A stretch of 64,000 bases of DNA from Blasia pusilla (GCA_050084515.1 CM114272.1:2728001-2792000); one strand, 5' to 3'; shown: positions 1-10,697, numbered from the stretch's first letter. Numbers and translations are program-made. Notes: generated from the sequence alone by a model not told the origin.

Positions 1-245
1 AGTTGTTCACCCAAATATTGAAGCCGGGAGACTTGTTCGTTTTCCCCAAGGGTTTGGTCCATTTCCAGATCAACACTGATGCTTACACCACAGTCAAGGC
101 CATTGCTGGATTCAGCAGCTCCAACCCGGGTCTCGTGAAACTGCCAGTCACCATCTTTGGTACCGGTATCTCTGTTGATGTGCTTGCGAAATCATTCGGG
201 GTGTCTGTCGATATCATCGCCAAGTTGACAAAAGCTCAAGCCTAG
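1..245 (+). CDS. Germin-like protein, C-terminal part (cut by window edge)
   Basis: This is the last 80 residues of a secreted single-cupin germin-like protein; the 5' part lies outside the window. Reading starts at base 3 in frame and ends at TAG 243-245. Visible are the second cupin motif (DLFVFPKGLVHFQIN, with the His that is the fourth metal ligand in germins) and the family tail ending AKLTKAQA. Bases 1-208 differ from the same stretch of the gene at 3668 at only one site, yet the last codons and the 3' UTR resemble the gene at 54805, so the copy looks mosaic. It faces the pseudogene at 2313-2929 tail to tail. Germins and GLPs are apoplastic manganese cupins, some with oxalate oxidase or superoxide dismutase activity; which applies here cannot be read from sequence. 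Confidence 0.9.
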   Translation, partial: LFTQILKPGDLFVFPKGLVHFQINTDAYTTVKAIAGFSSSNPGLVKLPVTIFGTGISVDVLAKSFGVSVDIIAKLTKAQA

Positions 246-2312
246 TTGAAGGGTGACATGTTAACGTCTCGTGGAAGCCAACAGTTGTCTTTGCAAATGC
301 AGAGGGAACGTTAACCGGAAGCGTAGACGAGTAATAATATATTGTGGGGACATGTCGCTTTTCAGTTGAAGTACTGTTTTATGGAGGTTTGCAGCCTAAG
401 CTTCAGTGTGTGGGTAGGCATAGGATATCTAGCATGTTGCACAATAACAAAATAGGTTGTCAAATGGATTTGGATTGAGAGCTCATTTTTAAGTTCTCCA
501 AGTGCAGCTAAGATGATGTATCAGATGTGAATTGACTGCACTTAATGGAGTATTTATTCTAAATCGGGTGATCTGATGCGCTTTTAATCCTGAAATGCCC
601 ATGTGAAATACGAAATATTCAGATAATATTATGACATATCCCCAAAAAAAAATGTCGCTCTATTTATGACACGTTCAGAAACTATTGCACATTTTAGAGT
701 AAAAGAAACTGAAGTGTGCGTTCGAGATCTCCACTAGGCCACAAAATGTCTTTCGAATAGATTTCCAGCAAAACTGAGTGGTCAGGAAGTGCGATAATCG
801 ACCCTCGCTCTCCAGAAATGCATCCAAATTTCAATCTGCCTAAAACCTCCTCACAGTCATCGAACCAGAATCGTATGGGAGCTTTCACTCTTCTTCAGCG
901 AGGCACGAATTCTGTATCTTCTGGAAGTTACCGTTTCAATCTCTGTGCCTGTAGTCAAGCGTCATCCAGTTCCTCAAATTCAAGATAAGAAAGCAAGGTT
1001 CAGTTCTCGGGACGCTAATTGTGACGTGGAGATTACACCACCAGCTATCCAAAAGCACGATTTCCTAGAAATCAGCGTTGAGCTGGAGGGCAGTAACGTC
1101 CGTTCAGAAATCCATTTCCTGATTTTAAGAATCGGAAAACTCCAACAAAGAATCTAGCCTAACCATATGCATGTAGTTTCAATAAACGAAATTAATGATT
1201 CGTGTGTACAAGGAATCCCTCGGCAGGAAAAGAGAAATACTTCAGAAGACGAGGCTGCATAAAGATATAAAAATCGTCCAAAGTACCCACAAGAAATGGG
1301 CTCGTCTGCGAATGTTTAGGAGAAAAGGGAGTGATACTCCTGTGACTGCTTTTAGATATAGAGCATCCTGAAACAGACGAATTGCAGCCAATCTCAGAGT
1401 TCGCTCTCCTTTTCACGATATCTGTTGCATCTGGGAGGGCCGATAAGACGAAAAGTCCAGGGAGTACGAGTGAAGATCATCCTCCCGATTTATGTGGTTG
1501 AGTTAAAATTTTCGTGGAGTATTATTTCAACAGTTTCTTTGACAATACTGATGCTAAACCAGGACAGAGAATTATTCAGTATCCTACCTTAACGTGATTT
1601 TCTGCATTGGTTAGATATGGAAGTTCTATCTGCAAATAGTTTTTTGTGTTCCGTTCTTGAAAATTCTACGTGATAATTTTTAAGTGAAGTTCTGTTAATA
1701 TACTTATCTGATCTGAACTCTAGAATTCAACTTGGAGTTGAATTACATATTCGTGCATCCATCTGAAAACGTTACTTGGGATGTGACGTATATACGTCAT
1801 GCACGATGACAAATGTGCGAAATGAGTAATTGGAACAGACCTTCATTAGAAGGTGATCTTTGTCGATCTTTTATAGTATCGGAAGTGTCTATCTACCACC
1901 GGTTGGGGCACTTTCAAATGACAGATTGATAAATCGATGGCGTTTAGAAGCTCCTGATTACAGAGTATATCCAAGCCGTGATGTAGAATATTTTGAATCC
2001 AGCGTGGTGTACTGTCCATGCATACGTATTCATCTCTGATAATCATTGAATCTTTCTTTGGAAGCATTCTTGGGTTACGATCCGCACATCTCCAATTAAC
2101 TTAAAGATGGGATGTCGATACATCGACACCCGTTTCAGAGATTCTTCGAAAGTTCTAACACCCTCGTACATCCATCGTAACTATACGACGCTGGTGGGCT
2201 CTTACATAAGGGGGGTACTCCAACTCAAAATCAACATGTGGCCACAATCTACTTCTTGTATACGTTTTGCGATCCCTTGCACCTATCCCTCGTTTACACC
2301 TAAACCTTCGAT
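246..2312. other. Intergenic spacer of a convergent GLP pair, duplicated at 55426-57458
   Basis: No convincing gene is seen. Many stretches match, in the same order, the spacer between the GLPs at 54805 and 57459: the start of the 3' UTR, the block around 700-860, the stretch around 860-1140, and the stretch around 1900-2160. It includes the conserved downstream block at 789-818. Confidence 0.75.
789..818 (+). other. Conserved noncoding block downstream of a GLP (copy 1)
   Basis: This is the core of a block that recurs after five GLP copies, with consensus roughly GTRCRRTAATYGAYCCTCG followed by YTCTCCARAA. Here it lies about 545 bp after the stop codon. Its function is unknown. Confidence 0.6.
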
Positions 2313-2929
2313 CTACGCTTGAACTTGAGCTTTCGTCAACTTCGCGATGTCGATGACATCGGCAGACACCCCGAATGATTTCGCGACTACCACAGGTGAA
2401 ATTCCGGCGCCGACAAGGTTGACAGGAAGCTTCACGCGACCCGGGGTGGAGGTGCTGAATGCGGCCACGGTCTTGACGTTGGTGTAGCCATCACAGTTCA
2501 TCTGGAAATGGACCCAACCCCTGAGGAGAACGAACAAGTCTCCCGCCTCCAGTATCTGGATGAACAACTTCGGCACCGGTTGTTCCCAACATTGAGTGTT
2601 CCTTCGGTTATCCTTCGATTATGAACTGAAGTTCTGTGCCTCGAGGATGGACGTTGACGGGGTTCACGGTGCCCGGCGGAAACTGGAGCAGCGTAGAGGA
2701 CACGCCATTCTCCACGTTGACAAGGGTGATGGTGGCGAAGATCCCAGCGAACATCAGGTGTCACCTTCCGTAGTAGATTGTCGGTGAAGAAAGAAGCGTT
2801 GATCTTCGCTAGCGTCTCGTTGGGAGGCACGAAGAAAACCGTGGTGAGCTCGGGATCGGAGGCATGGACCACCATCACTAAAGCAGCCTAAAACAAAGCT
2901 ACCACCACGAAAAACGTATTGCGAGCCTT
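2313..2929 (-). pseudogene. Germin-like protein pseudogene
   Basis: Homology to the neighbouring GLPs runs the full length on the minus strand, but the gene is broken. The position matching the start codon reads AAG (2927-2929). A TAG interrupts the signal peptide a few codons later. The middle of the first cupin motif is scrambled by frameshifts between about 2570 and 2760, so the N-terminal part (ending near FFTDNLLRKVTPD) and the C-terminal part (starting PKLFIQILEAGDLFV) are in different frames. The second cupin motif keeps its His, but neighbouring residues have drifted (LLRGWVHFQMN), and two residues (Asp-Ile) are inserted before AKLTKAQVQA. It is the minus-strand partner of the gene at 1-245 and the positional counterpart of the intact gene at 57459-58085. 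Confidence 0.88.
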
Positions 2930-3667
2930 GCCCGGATCAGATGTTTGATCAATGAGAGGATGTCGACTACCGATTAGGCTCCGATTGCAGTCGACTAGCG
3001 AAATATAATCCAAAAACGTCTCAAGATGAATTGTGGTTTCATCAGAACAAGCTAAGACTGTATCAGGGGCAGAGAAGCAATGTTCGCATGACGTATTTCT
3101 CTGTCAGAAACTTGGGCTCAATTACTCTTACCGCGTTGACGCGGTCTTCAACTGGAGCTTCTCATGGTCGCCTCGCGTGGTTCAAACGCGTGTCCTCAAC
3201 TGGAGCTTCTGGAGCTTCTCATGCTCCACTCGCGTGGTACAATCGAATGGCCGTAAATAATGATAGCGGACTATGTCATTGGACCACGTAATGACGTGGC
3301 GTGGTTGTTCTCATTCGTCCCACGTCCACGTTCGCTCATAGAGAGAACTTCCACATTATAGAGGAGCTTAGACGCTGGCGTCCTTGCAGGACTTACCGGA
3401 AGGACCGACAGGACGCCATGACCAGAAACGGTCCTCCTATGTTATTCAGAGCTGCTGGCTCGGCGCGGTGGCAAGTTCCAGGTGAGGACCGGTGGAGTAT
3501 TTAAGCCTTCGTCTCTGAGACAGAACTCAGATATTGTTTCTCCCACTTAGTCGCCGAGCCCTCCAATCGATATTCATTCAGCTTCTTCTGATTTCATCTA
3601 CATACACTTCTCTTCTACATAATTCGTCTCTGGGAGGTGGTCCACATTCCTGAAATCTCATCCGACG
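2930..3667. other. Upstream region of the GLP at 3668
   Basis: No gene is seen. A short internal duplication (TCAACTGGAGCTTCT-type units at about 3150-3240) lies in the distal part. The proximal part holds the TATA-like box at 3498-3505 and a pyrimidine-rich leader. Confidence 0.5.
3498..3505 (+). promoter_or_regulatory. TATA-like box (TATTTAAG) of the GLP at 3668
   Basis: TATTTAAG preceded by GGAG lies 170 bp before the ATG. The same box in the same context (AGTATTTAAGCC or AGTACTTAA) precedes the GLPs at 44690, 51130, 54805 and, on the minus strand, 39067, which supports it as the core promoter and implies a 5' UTR of roughly 140 nt. Confidence 0.6.
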
Positions 3668-4297
3668 ATGGGTCGCAAAACGTTTGTCGTGGCGGTAGCT
3701 TTATTTGTGACAGCTTTCGTGATTGTGGTCCATGCTTCCGACCCCGAGCTCACCACCGATTTCTTCGTGCCTGCTAACGAGACATCAGCGAATATCAACG
3801 CTACTTTCTTCACCAACACTCTGCTACGGAAGGTGATACCCGATGCTGGGGTCTTCGCCACCGTCACTCCTGTCAATGTGGGGAAGTTCCAAGCGCTCAC
3901 CGGACTCGGCGTGTCCTCTGCGCTGCTCCAGTTTCCACCAGGGACCGTGAACGCGGTCCACATCCATCCTCGAGGCACAGAGCTTCTGTTCATCATCGAA
4001 GGTACACTCAATGTCGGGCTCTTAGACACCAGCGCCCCCGTGCCCAAGTTGTTCACCCAAATATTGAAGCCGGGAGACTTGTTCGTTTTCCCCAAGGGTT
4101 TGGTCCATTTCCAGATCAACACTGATGCTTACACCACCGTCAAGGCCATTGCTGGATTCAGCAGCTCCAACCCGGGTCTCGTGAAACTGCCAGTCACCAT
4201 CTTTGGTACCGGTATCTCTGTTGATGTGCTTGCGAAATCATTCGGGGTGTCTCCTGATGTCATAGCTAAGTTGGCAAAAGCTCAAGTTCAGGCGTAG
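3668..4297 (+). CDS. Germin-like protein (secreted single-cupin metalloprotein)
   Basis: This intronless gene encodes 209 residues, close to the usual 200-230 for GLPs. Residues 1-23 are a hydrophobic signal peptide ending VVHA, so the protein should enter the secretory pathway and reach the cell wall. Two N-glycosylation sequons follow (N37-E-T, N44-A-T). Cupin motif 1 carries H98, H100 and E105 (VHIHPRGTE) and motif 2 carries H147 (FPKGLVHFQIN), the four expected metal ligands. There is no cysteine at all, whereas classical germins have a conserved N-terminal disulfide. The ATG follows a TATA-like box at 3498 by about 170 bp, and an AATAAA lies at 4489-4494. It forms a convergent pair with the minus-strand GLP fragment at 5160-5320. 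The enzymatic activity is unknown; oxalate oxidase or superoxide dismutase activity is known for some family members only. Confidence 0.93.
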   Translation: MGRKTFVVAVALFVTAFVIVVHASDPELTTDFFVPANETSANINATFFTNTLLRKVIPDAGVFATVTPVNVGKFQALTGLGVSSALLQFPPGTVNAVHIHPRGTELLFIIEGTLNVGLLDTSAPVPKLFTQILKPGDLFVFPKGLVHFQINTDAYTTVKAIAGFSSSNPGLVKLPVTIFGTGISVDVLAKSFGVSPDVIAKLAKAQVQA

Positions 4298-4673
4298 TTC
4301 GAACGTTCTTATCTTCCGTGGAGGCAGTCATTCTTCTTTGCAGATGGAGAGGAACCCCAAAGCGTAGACGAGAAGCAGATTCTGGCAGATGTAGCTAATA
4401 AGTTGATTGGGTTGAAGTACGGTCTGTGTTTGATTCCAGACAATTTCTTCCCCGTCACGATTGGACTGTCATCAAAGTTCTATGTTGTAATAAAGTACAG
4501 TCAAAGAAATTGGAAACACTCTTGAAATCAACAAACTCTCCAGATCCTACTTGAGTACATTCCTGGATTCAAACTATGTGCCGGATGCTCCTTACTTACA
4601 ACGGTAGCCACATGCAAATTACACGCTCTAACGGGTATGCATAGGTGGCACTCTACGGAGCACCAAACTATTA

Positions 4674-4739
4674 GTATAACGCTACGCCTGCGACCTTTAA
4701 GTTAAAAGCCTATTGCTCTACCAACTGAGCTATACACCC
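4674..4739 (-). pseudogene. tRNA-Lys(UUU)-like fragment, mitochondrial type, 3' end lost
   Basis: On the minus strand the sequence begins GGGTGTATAGCTCAGTTGG, followed by a D arm closed by GAGC, an anticodon arm with loop CTTTTAA (anticodon TTT) and a variable region GGTCGCAGG. This closely resembles plant mitochondrial trnK-UUU as I recall it. One anticodon-stem pair is mismatched, and the T arm and 3' acceptor strand do not follow, so it cannot fold as a normal tRNA. It is probably a mitochondrial DNA fragment in the nucleus. Confidence 0.7.
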
Positions 4740-5159
4740 GGAGATTCTTGATTATGACAATTTCAATTCTTTAATTGGACAACAAATTCATGTAAAATTG
4801 AGGAATGGGGTTAAAGGAACAGAGTCACATAAGCATTTGAAGGAGACACTGAACCTTGTGAGTACCTGAGCTTCAGGGAGATCTGAGGACTTTCAAATGC
4901 AGGATTGATACATCGATGGCATTTTGAAGACACAGGATACATCTATCAGGCAGATTCGTAGGCCACCCATTGATACGCATTCAGATCGGATACGTCATGG
5001 AAGTTTCAATCGGAAACCCTGGTAAGAGGGTCAAGCTAATTTGAGGAGGATTCATTTATCGATATCCGTTCAAATGTTTTAATAAATCCTGGATTGATGT
5101 TATCTCCCCAAGCCTGGAGGGCTAGTGAAGTAATGTAGCATCCAATTCAAAGGAGACCC

Positions 5160-5320
5160 GACACAAGGGAGATACAGCTGCCCGAATGGTTACACGAAGT
5201 TTCAGCAGACCCAGATTGGCGGCGCTCAATGCGGCCGCGGCCGTGACGGAGGTGTACGTATCGCAGGTCATCTGGAAATGAACCAAACCCCTGGGGAGAA
5301 CGAAGAGCTTGCTGCTGCGG
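5160..5320 (-). pseudogene. Germin-like protein fragment (second cupin motif only)
   Basis: A minus-strand stretch of about 50 codons matches the GLP C-terminal half: KLFVLPRGLVHFQMTCDTY, then a drifted version of the TTVKAVAAFSSSNPGLVKLPVT segment, then loss of homology. There is no N-terminal half, start or normal C-terminus. It is the decayed minus-strand partner of the gene at 3668; the spacer between them (4298-5160) still shows pieces matching 1900-2000 and 57010-57100. It also marks the left edge of the transposon-rich block. Confidence 0.78.
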
Positions 5321-5399
5321 ATAGTCGGATGAGATACTCGCAATTTGAGCAGTGTAATGGCGTCGACCGACGAGCAAATTCCGATTCCAGTCGACAGAA

Positions 5400-7560
5400 A
5401 AGATTCGGCTGAAGCGTTTTGCTCCGAATTCGAAAGACGAAATTCTCCTCAGGTTAGGTAAGGTCCTTCCCGTATCGATAGAGACTTCAGATGGGCCCGG
5501 ATTGTGGAGCTTCTGGTAAACGGTTCGAGGTGTTCCAAACTGTCATAGTCTAGAATGGAAGAGGGAAGACGAGAACACTCCATATTGGTGTTTGCCGGTA
5601 GGATTGAAAAATGATAATTCCAAACAAAATATTATTTTTGGAGTTTGAAGTTTTGTGATGGCAAACAAATTGGATTAACTTTTTCAGGGGAGTTTAAGGA
5701 TAATACTCAATTATGAAATCATCTACAAATTACGAATACTTAATTACAAATCTCTGTCGCACATATATTAGATATTAGATTTTTTATAAGATTTGGAAAT
5801 TATATTTATGTATGATGTATAAATATATATTTATAAATACACAAATTTTTCTTTTAAGACAAAGTTGACAAAGTACAGATCATATAATTTTGATAAAAGA
5901 GAGTTAATATTCCTCCGCTAGTATCGTCTCAAGTAAGAAATTGAGCACAAACTCGCAAGCCAAGTATAATAGATATTTTTTCAATTTTTTAAATATGAAA
6001 AAGGTTAGAGAGGTATTACTTGTTAGTGCTTCTCAAATACCATAATGACCATATTTGTATTCATATTCTATTTTCTTGAATTTGAATAATTTGTATGCTA
6101 AGACTTATCTATTTTCCATTGTATTGATTCTTTTTTCGACTTACCAAGTTGTTTTATTTAATTTGCAATGCACTCGTCATAAAATATTTCTTTCTTCTTG
6201 GTTTATATATTTTACCATTCAATGTTGCTTTATTCTTCTTATTTTCTTCTCTTAAAATTGATAATATTCACTTTTTCTTCGAAATGTATAATATGGTAGA
6301 ATTTGAAATTTTTCCTTTAACTACTTTGGCACATCCACAACAAGATTGCATGGAAACAAACAAATCTCGGACATGCTCGATCTATACCCAGCCCGTTGTG
6401 TAGAGGAGACCGAAGGACTTGCATGGTGGGTTCAAAACCTGCCATGTAGGTCCTAGGATCCTAATTGGGGGCCAAAGGAGATTAAACTTAGTTTGTGACC
6501 TAGATTTATGGTAGGCTCTCTATCCTTATTTATAGTTTTCAATCAAATATAATACATCTTTCCTTTTTTAATCATAAAATTTCATGATTCAATAATTTAT
6601 CACTTTTGAGAATTCCTTCATTGAGTTTAGTAGGTGTAAGGATAGATAATTTGGTATAAGGTTCATCGAGTTTTTATAAAAATTCCATTTTCCTCTAATT
6701 TTAATTTAATACATGAGGTAAAATTATCTAAATAGACAAAGTTATGAACAACATTTGATAGCAAGTAAGTTTTGCAACCTATAGTTGAAAATAGGAGATG
6801 ATTAAAATTTTCATGGACCATCCATGAATTTAAGGTTCCATCATAAGGGGCATTTGTATCAATAAAATTAGGTATGATAGGTGCTTCACCCAAAAAAATT
6901 TTAGAGATAAGTTATTTAAAGTTTTGACATCTAATCTATGAGTTCATATGGATGTCTATAAACTTTCTAGCTTGGTCTTCTATAGCATAATATATAATTA
7001 AATGTTTATCAATATCCTCTTGAGTAGGAACACCTAATCAAATTGAATTAAAAAATATATGAATGAAGAACCCTAAGAGTGTTAACAAACATGTGATAAT
7101 TAACACATGTTATTAACTAGTAAGACTATTTATGGAAAAAGGTTCAAATCATATGTTCAGGATAATTTTTTATTCATATGGCTATAGTTTGCAAAATATG
7201 AGAGTCATCAAAGAGCATTTGGCAATAATGACAACACTAGTTTTTTCATGTTTAGAAAGTGGTTAGAAGCTATATGTTGAGGAGGTACATCATCTCATAA
7301 AGTATAAAACATGCAATATGTAGTGTTGTGACATGAGTTTCTAATCTTATAACCTTAAATAACACTTCCAATAGTTATTTTCAATAGTATATGGAGATTT
7401 CTTATTTTCACATGTTTAGTCATGTAGTTGATAAAAAAAGATTTATGACATCTTAAGTCTAATGTAGACATGAGGAAATTTTACAATTGTATGATGGATT
7501 GGACTATAATTTCATGGGATATGAGCTACCGGGAAGTCCGGTAATTGTTCTAGCATCATT
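5400..7560. other. AT-rich gene-free stretch
   Basis: From about 5600 the DNA becomes strongly AT-rich, with only short random reading frames. No domain, tRNA or repeat family was recognised. Confidence 0.5.
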
Positions 7561-7574
7561 TCCATAGTAGTAGA

Positions 7575-7870
7575 CCTTTGCACTTAACCGCAGAAGTTCT
7601 GAAGTTTTAGCCAAGGGGGAGAGGAGGGACCAATTTAGCCGCAGGTTTTAGCCGCAGCTCCAGTGTGTCATGGCATTGCAGTGAGCTGATGAAGTTTCAG
7701 CCAAGGGGGAGAGGAGGGACCAATTTAACCGCAGGTTTTAGCCGCTGGTTTAGGGCGGAAGTTTGGAGTTAGCCGCAGGTTGTAGCCGCAGCTCCATTGT
7801 GTCATGGCATTCCAGCGGCTAAAACAAGGCTGATGAGCGTTTTAGCCGTAGGTTGTAGGTTTTGGGGTGG
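7575..7870. repeat. TAGCCGC-type short repeat array, left end of the MULE
   Basis: Several copies of TTTAGCCGCAGGTTTTAGC-like units are seen, including a near-exact repeat of about 55 bp (the AGCCAAGGGGGAGAGGAGG segment at about 7610 and 7700). The motif points TAGCCGC on the plus strand, opposite to the array at 14380-15560. Confidence 0.65.
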
Positions 7871-8013
7871 AAGTGCACAAATTCCAGCGCTTGACATACA
7901 TTATACAACATGGATGTGATCACCGTTTCACCATAAAACAAAAAGGAGCTTTACAAAGATTTATTACATGCTTGGACCTGAAGAATCCAACCGCTGCAAG
8001 TCAACAATAGCCA

Positions 8014-8388
8014 CTAGAGCCCTGGAGAAACAGGATGCCTCGTCCATGACACACCTAGCCTACTCAAGAGATCACGAATAAACTGTGAATTCCTTGCTGC
8101 CGAATCTTGCAAGGTTGTCACTCTACGCAAGGCTTCTTCCCACCCACGTTTGTTGTCATAGTCGGTCACTCCTAACTTTGTAATGAGATCTCCTCTGTCA
8201 GCGAGAAGAGCTGCGTGCCTTAGCTCCAGGACTTCAACATACTTGTCTACTCTAGCTGTGGTTCGTTCACTGAGATGAATTTTGTCCTCCCAACACTCCA
8301 AATGCACCACATCTTCCGTGGGCATCCCCAAATGGTTAATCCACAATTGTATGATTCTCTCATCAATCAAAAACCCTCCTTGTTTCAC
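8014..8388 (-). pseudogene. Probable 3' exon of the MULE-associated gene; unknown, charged helical
   Basis: A reading frame of 124 residues has gene-like composition, rich in Leu, Glu, Asp and Arg, with heptad-like spacing (VDKYVEVLELRHAALLADRG) suggesting a short coiled coil. It is separated from the frame at 8819-9922 by a stretch with TAGCCGCC repeats (about 8480-8660), the same repeat that fills the other introns of this gene, so it is probably another exon. It is not recognised as a known domain. It could be C-terminal sequence of the transposase gene or a captured host fragment. Confidence 0.4.
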
Positions 8389-8818
8389 ACTCGGGTCTTC
8401 CTCTGGTACTTCTTCCGTTGGTCCCTACATCCAAAGACAAACGGAATGTGTACATGAAATAACCTACAATGGAAAAAAGCCGTCATGTGTGATTAGCCCC
8501 ACTTTGTGCTTAGCACAAAGCCTTTGATTGTGATTAGCCGCCAACTGTGAATTGGCATTGGGTGTGCATAGCCGCCCACTATGAATAGGCGCCGGCTATG
8601 TTTACCCGCCGGTTGTGATCACTAAGGTTGTGTGAATAGCCGCCCACAGTGAATAGGCGCCGGTTGTGATCACTAAGGATTTTTGGATAGGGTTTAGGGA
8701 CAATCCAACAAGTATAGAGTAAACCTTCACCTATACATTGACTCCTCCACTGAGAATGCCAAAAATCCATAAGAACTTACTGCAATTTGTGAACAACGAT
8801 TGGAGAATAGAGGCCATA

Positions 8819-9922
8819 TTAAGGAAGATGGGCAATTGAAGATTGGTATAATACCTTCTGTGATTTGAGCCTATCTTCTTTTCCGTCCAAACCTTCAGCT
8901 CCCCCAGCATTAGGGAGTACACCATCTTCACTTGATGGTTTGGGTTGTGGAGCACTGCGTGTTGGAACCTTTGCTAGCGCTTTGGACCGCATGTGATTCA
9001 ACCACCATGTGGAGTCCTCAGTTTGCACATAGTTGTTCACATGGTACTTGCTCTCAGTCTGGCATAAGCGGTTAACCATATGCACCTCAGGGATACTATC
9101 TGTTTGCAATTGTTGATCCACTGTGAACATATGGTCAGTTTGACTCATTCTGTTCACAAGAAACTTGTCCATGGTTTGAGAGCCTCGGGTAATCACCATA
9201 GGCTCCACGAAAAGATGGGCCTTGGTCGTTGTTGTAGGGTGAGCACGTGGTGTGCCGCTTGCCATGTTCCCATGAGGGCCCTCTGTAGTGTTCTTCAAAG
9301 GTGCATCTGCCGTGTCTTTCCTTGTTGTGCCTAGAGACTCACTACGATGTTGTGAAGGCCCGAACTGAGAAACATTGGGAACTTTCCAACCTCCTACCTT
9401 CTAAGTGTTCCATTCAGGCAAGTTCCCAAATTCTTGCCAATCCAAGCCATCGATACCATCCTTCCATTGCTCATTCCCTTTGCTTTCTCCATTCTTCACT
9501 CCATGTACAGGTGAAGGTGAATCATGCCTGTTGGTGTGAGTGTCATTCGGATTGGACTGAGGGCTAGCCGCATCCTTCTTGTCAGGCTCCTTTGCTTCAC
9601 TATCCTCCAAATGAATGACATGATCTTCTGAATCCTCCGCTGCCTTGTCCTCAGCAATATTCAATTCCTCTGTGATGCCTTTGATCATCTCATCTATCAT
9701 CTTCTGAGTATCAATGACACCCACCTCACAGACGGGTTCACCATGCTCCTCCTCCACATGGGGTTCCTTTAGACCTTCACTTTCCCCTGAAGCCGTAGGG
9801 AGGCCTGAAATATGCTCCTCCACAATGACATTGCTCTCATGTGCAGGCCCTGTTACTCCAATACCCAACCTCGAAATCGCCATTTTTGCACGGCGAGGTC
9901 GACTAGACGTAGTAGACCTCAC
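8819..9922 (-). pseudogene. MULE-associated reading frame with QTD/QTE repeats and an acidic region
   Basis: Reading on the minus strand from 9922, about 173 codons run to a single TAG at 9401-9403, and the same frame continues without another stop to 8819, so this was one frame of about 365 codons. The first half is acidic and low in hydrophobics (Glu/Asp/Ser/Pro rich). The second half has four spaced copies of a V-[ND]-x3-QT-[DE] unit (VNRMSQTD, VDQQLQTD, VNRLCQTE, VNNYVQTE) at uneven intervals. No known family was recognised. It lies downstream of the transposase in the same orientation and may be an accessory product, a C-terminal extension or a captured host gene. Confidence 0.45.
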
Positions 9923-10289
9923 AATAATTAATAAATTTGCTTAAGTGGACGAACTTCACAATTGACATCCTCATCTGCAAAAGGAAAGGATAGCAAGTCT
10001 TTATACACCAGCTTTGGATTCTATGGAAGGAGGAGTCCTTAGGAGAATCTGCTTTTTGAGAAAACGATTATACATGTCTACATGAAAGAATGCCAAGCTA
10101 TGATGAAATCTTACTCTACTTACACTTGGATTCAAATTTGTAGCAATCGGCAGAGTTGCAGAATCATCTTCCTTCTTGACTTTTGCTGGAAGTGTAGACG
10201 TCCCCTAGTACACACCAATGAACCCCAAAAGTTATATTTACATACAAAGAAAACAAAAAAAAGTGTAGGCAGCCTTGTGTAAGCTAGTA

Positions 10290-10640
10290 GCCTTTGCCCA
10301 AACGCTGTGGATAGCCGCCAATCTTGTACAATGGCTGTGAATAGCCCCCCTCCGGCTGCTATTTTTTTTAGTCCAAAGAGAGTGCATAGTCGCCCCCCTG
10401 TGCTAGAATAGACGCCGACTCTTTCTGGTAGCCTTGTCCAAAGGCGGGCTTAATAGTCACCGGCGGCTGCTCTTAGTCGCTATCTAGAGAATTAAAATAG
10501 CCGTCGGCTTATGCTATAATAGACGCCAATTCATTCTGTCATCCTTGTGCAAAGGCTATGAATAGCCGCCGCCGGCTGCTATTAGTCTACAATTTAGCCG
10601 CAGATTAATGCTTGCAAGTGCCCTGGGCTGTGAATAGCCG
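10290..10640. repeat. TAGCCGCC short repeats inside a MULE intron
   Basis: There are about eight dispersed copies of AATAGCCGCC or AATAGACGCC, spaced roughly 30-60 bp. They lie between the minus-strand exon ending at about 10698 and the next exon at 9922. Confidence 0.6.
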
Positions 10641-10697
10641 CCGTTCATGCATATAGCCAAGAAACTAAAACAAAATGAATAGAAATGGTTAGAACCC

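Noticed and set aside
3658-4122. Long antisense frames over GLP genes (also 54777-55256, 51120-51422, 44674-44985, 57793-58149)
   Set aside because: They recur only because the sense codons are shared and biased. They have no start context, signal or domain of their own.
4489-4494. Treating AATAAA motifs after each GLP as separate mapped polyadenylation sites
   Set aside because: The motifs are present but plant polyadenylation signals are loose, so they are mentioned with the genes and not listed as features.
6055-6403. Hydrophobic frames rich in Phe and Leu as a membrane protein
   Set aside because: AT-rich DNA produces Phe/Leu/Ile-rich random frames. Two overlapping frames look equally hydrophobic and neither has a recognisable pattern.
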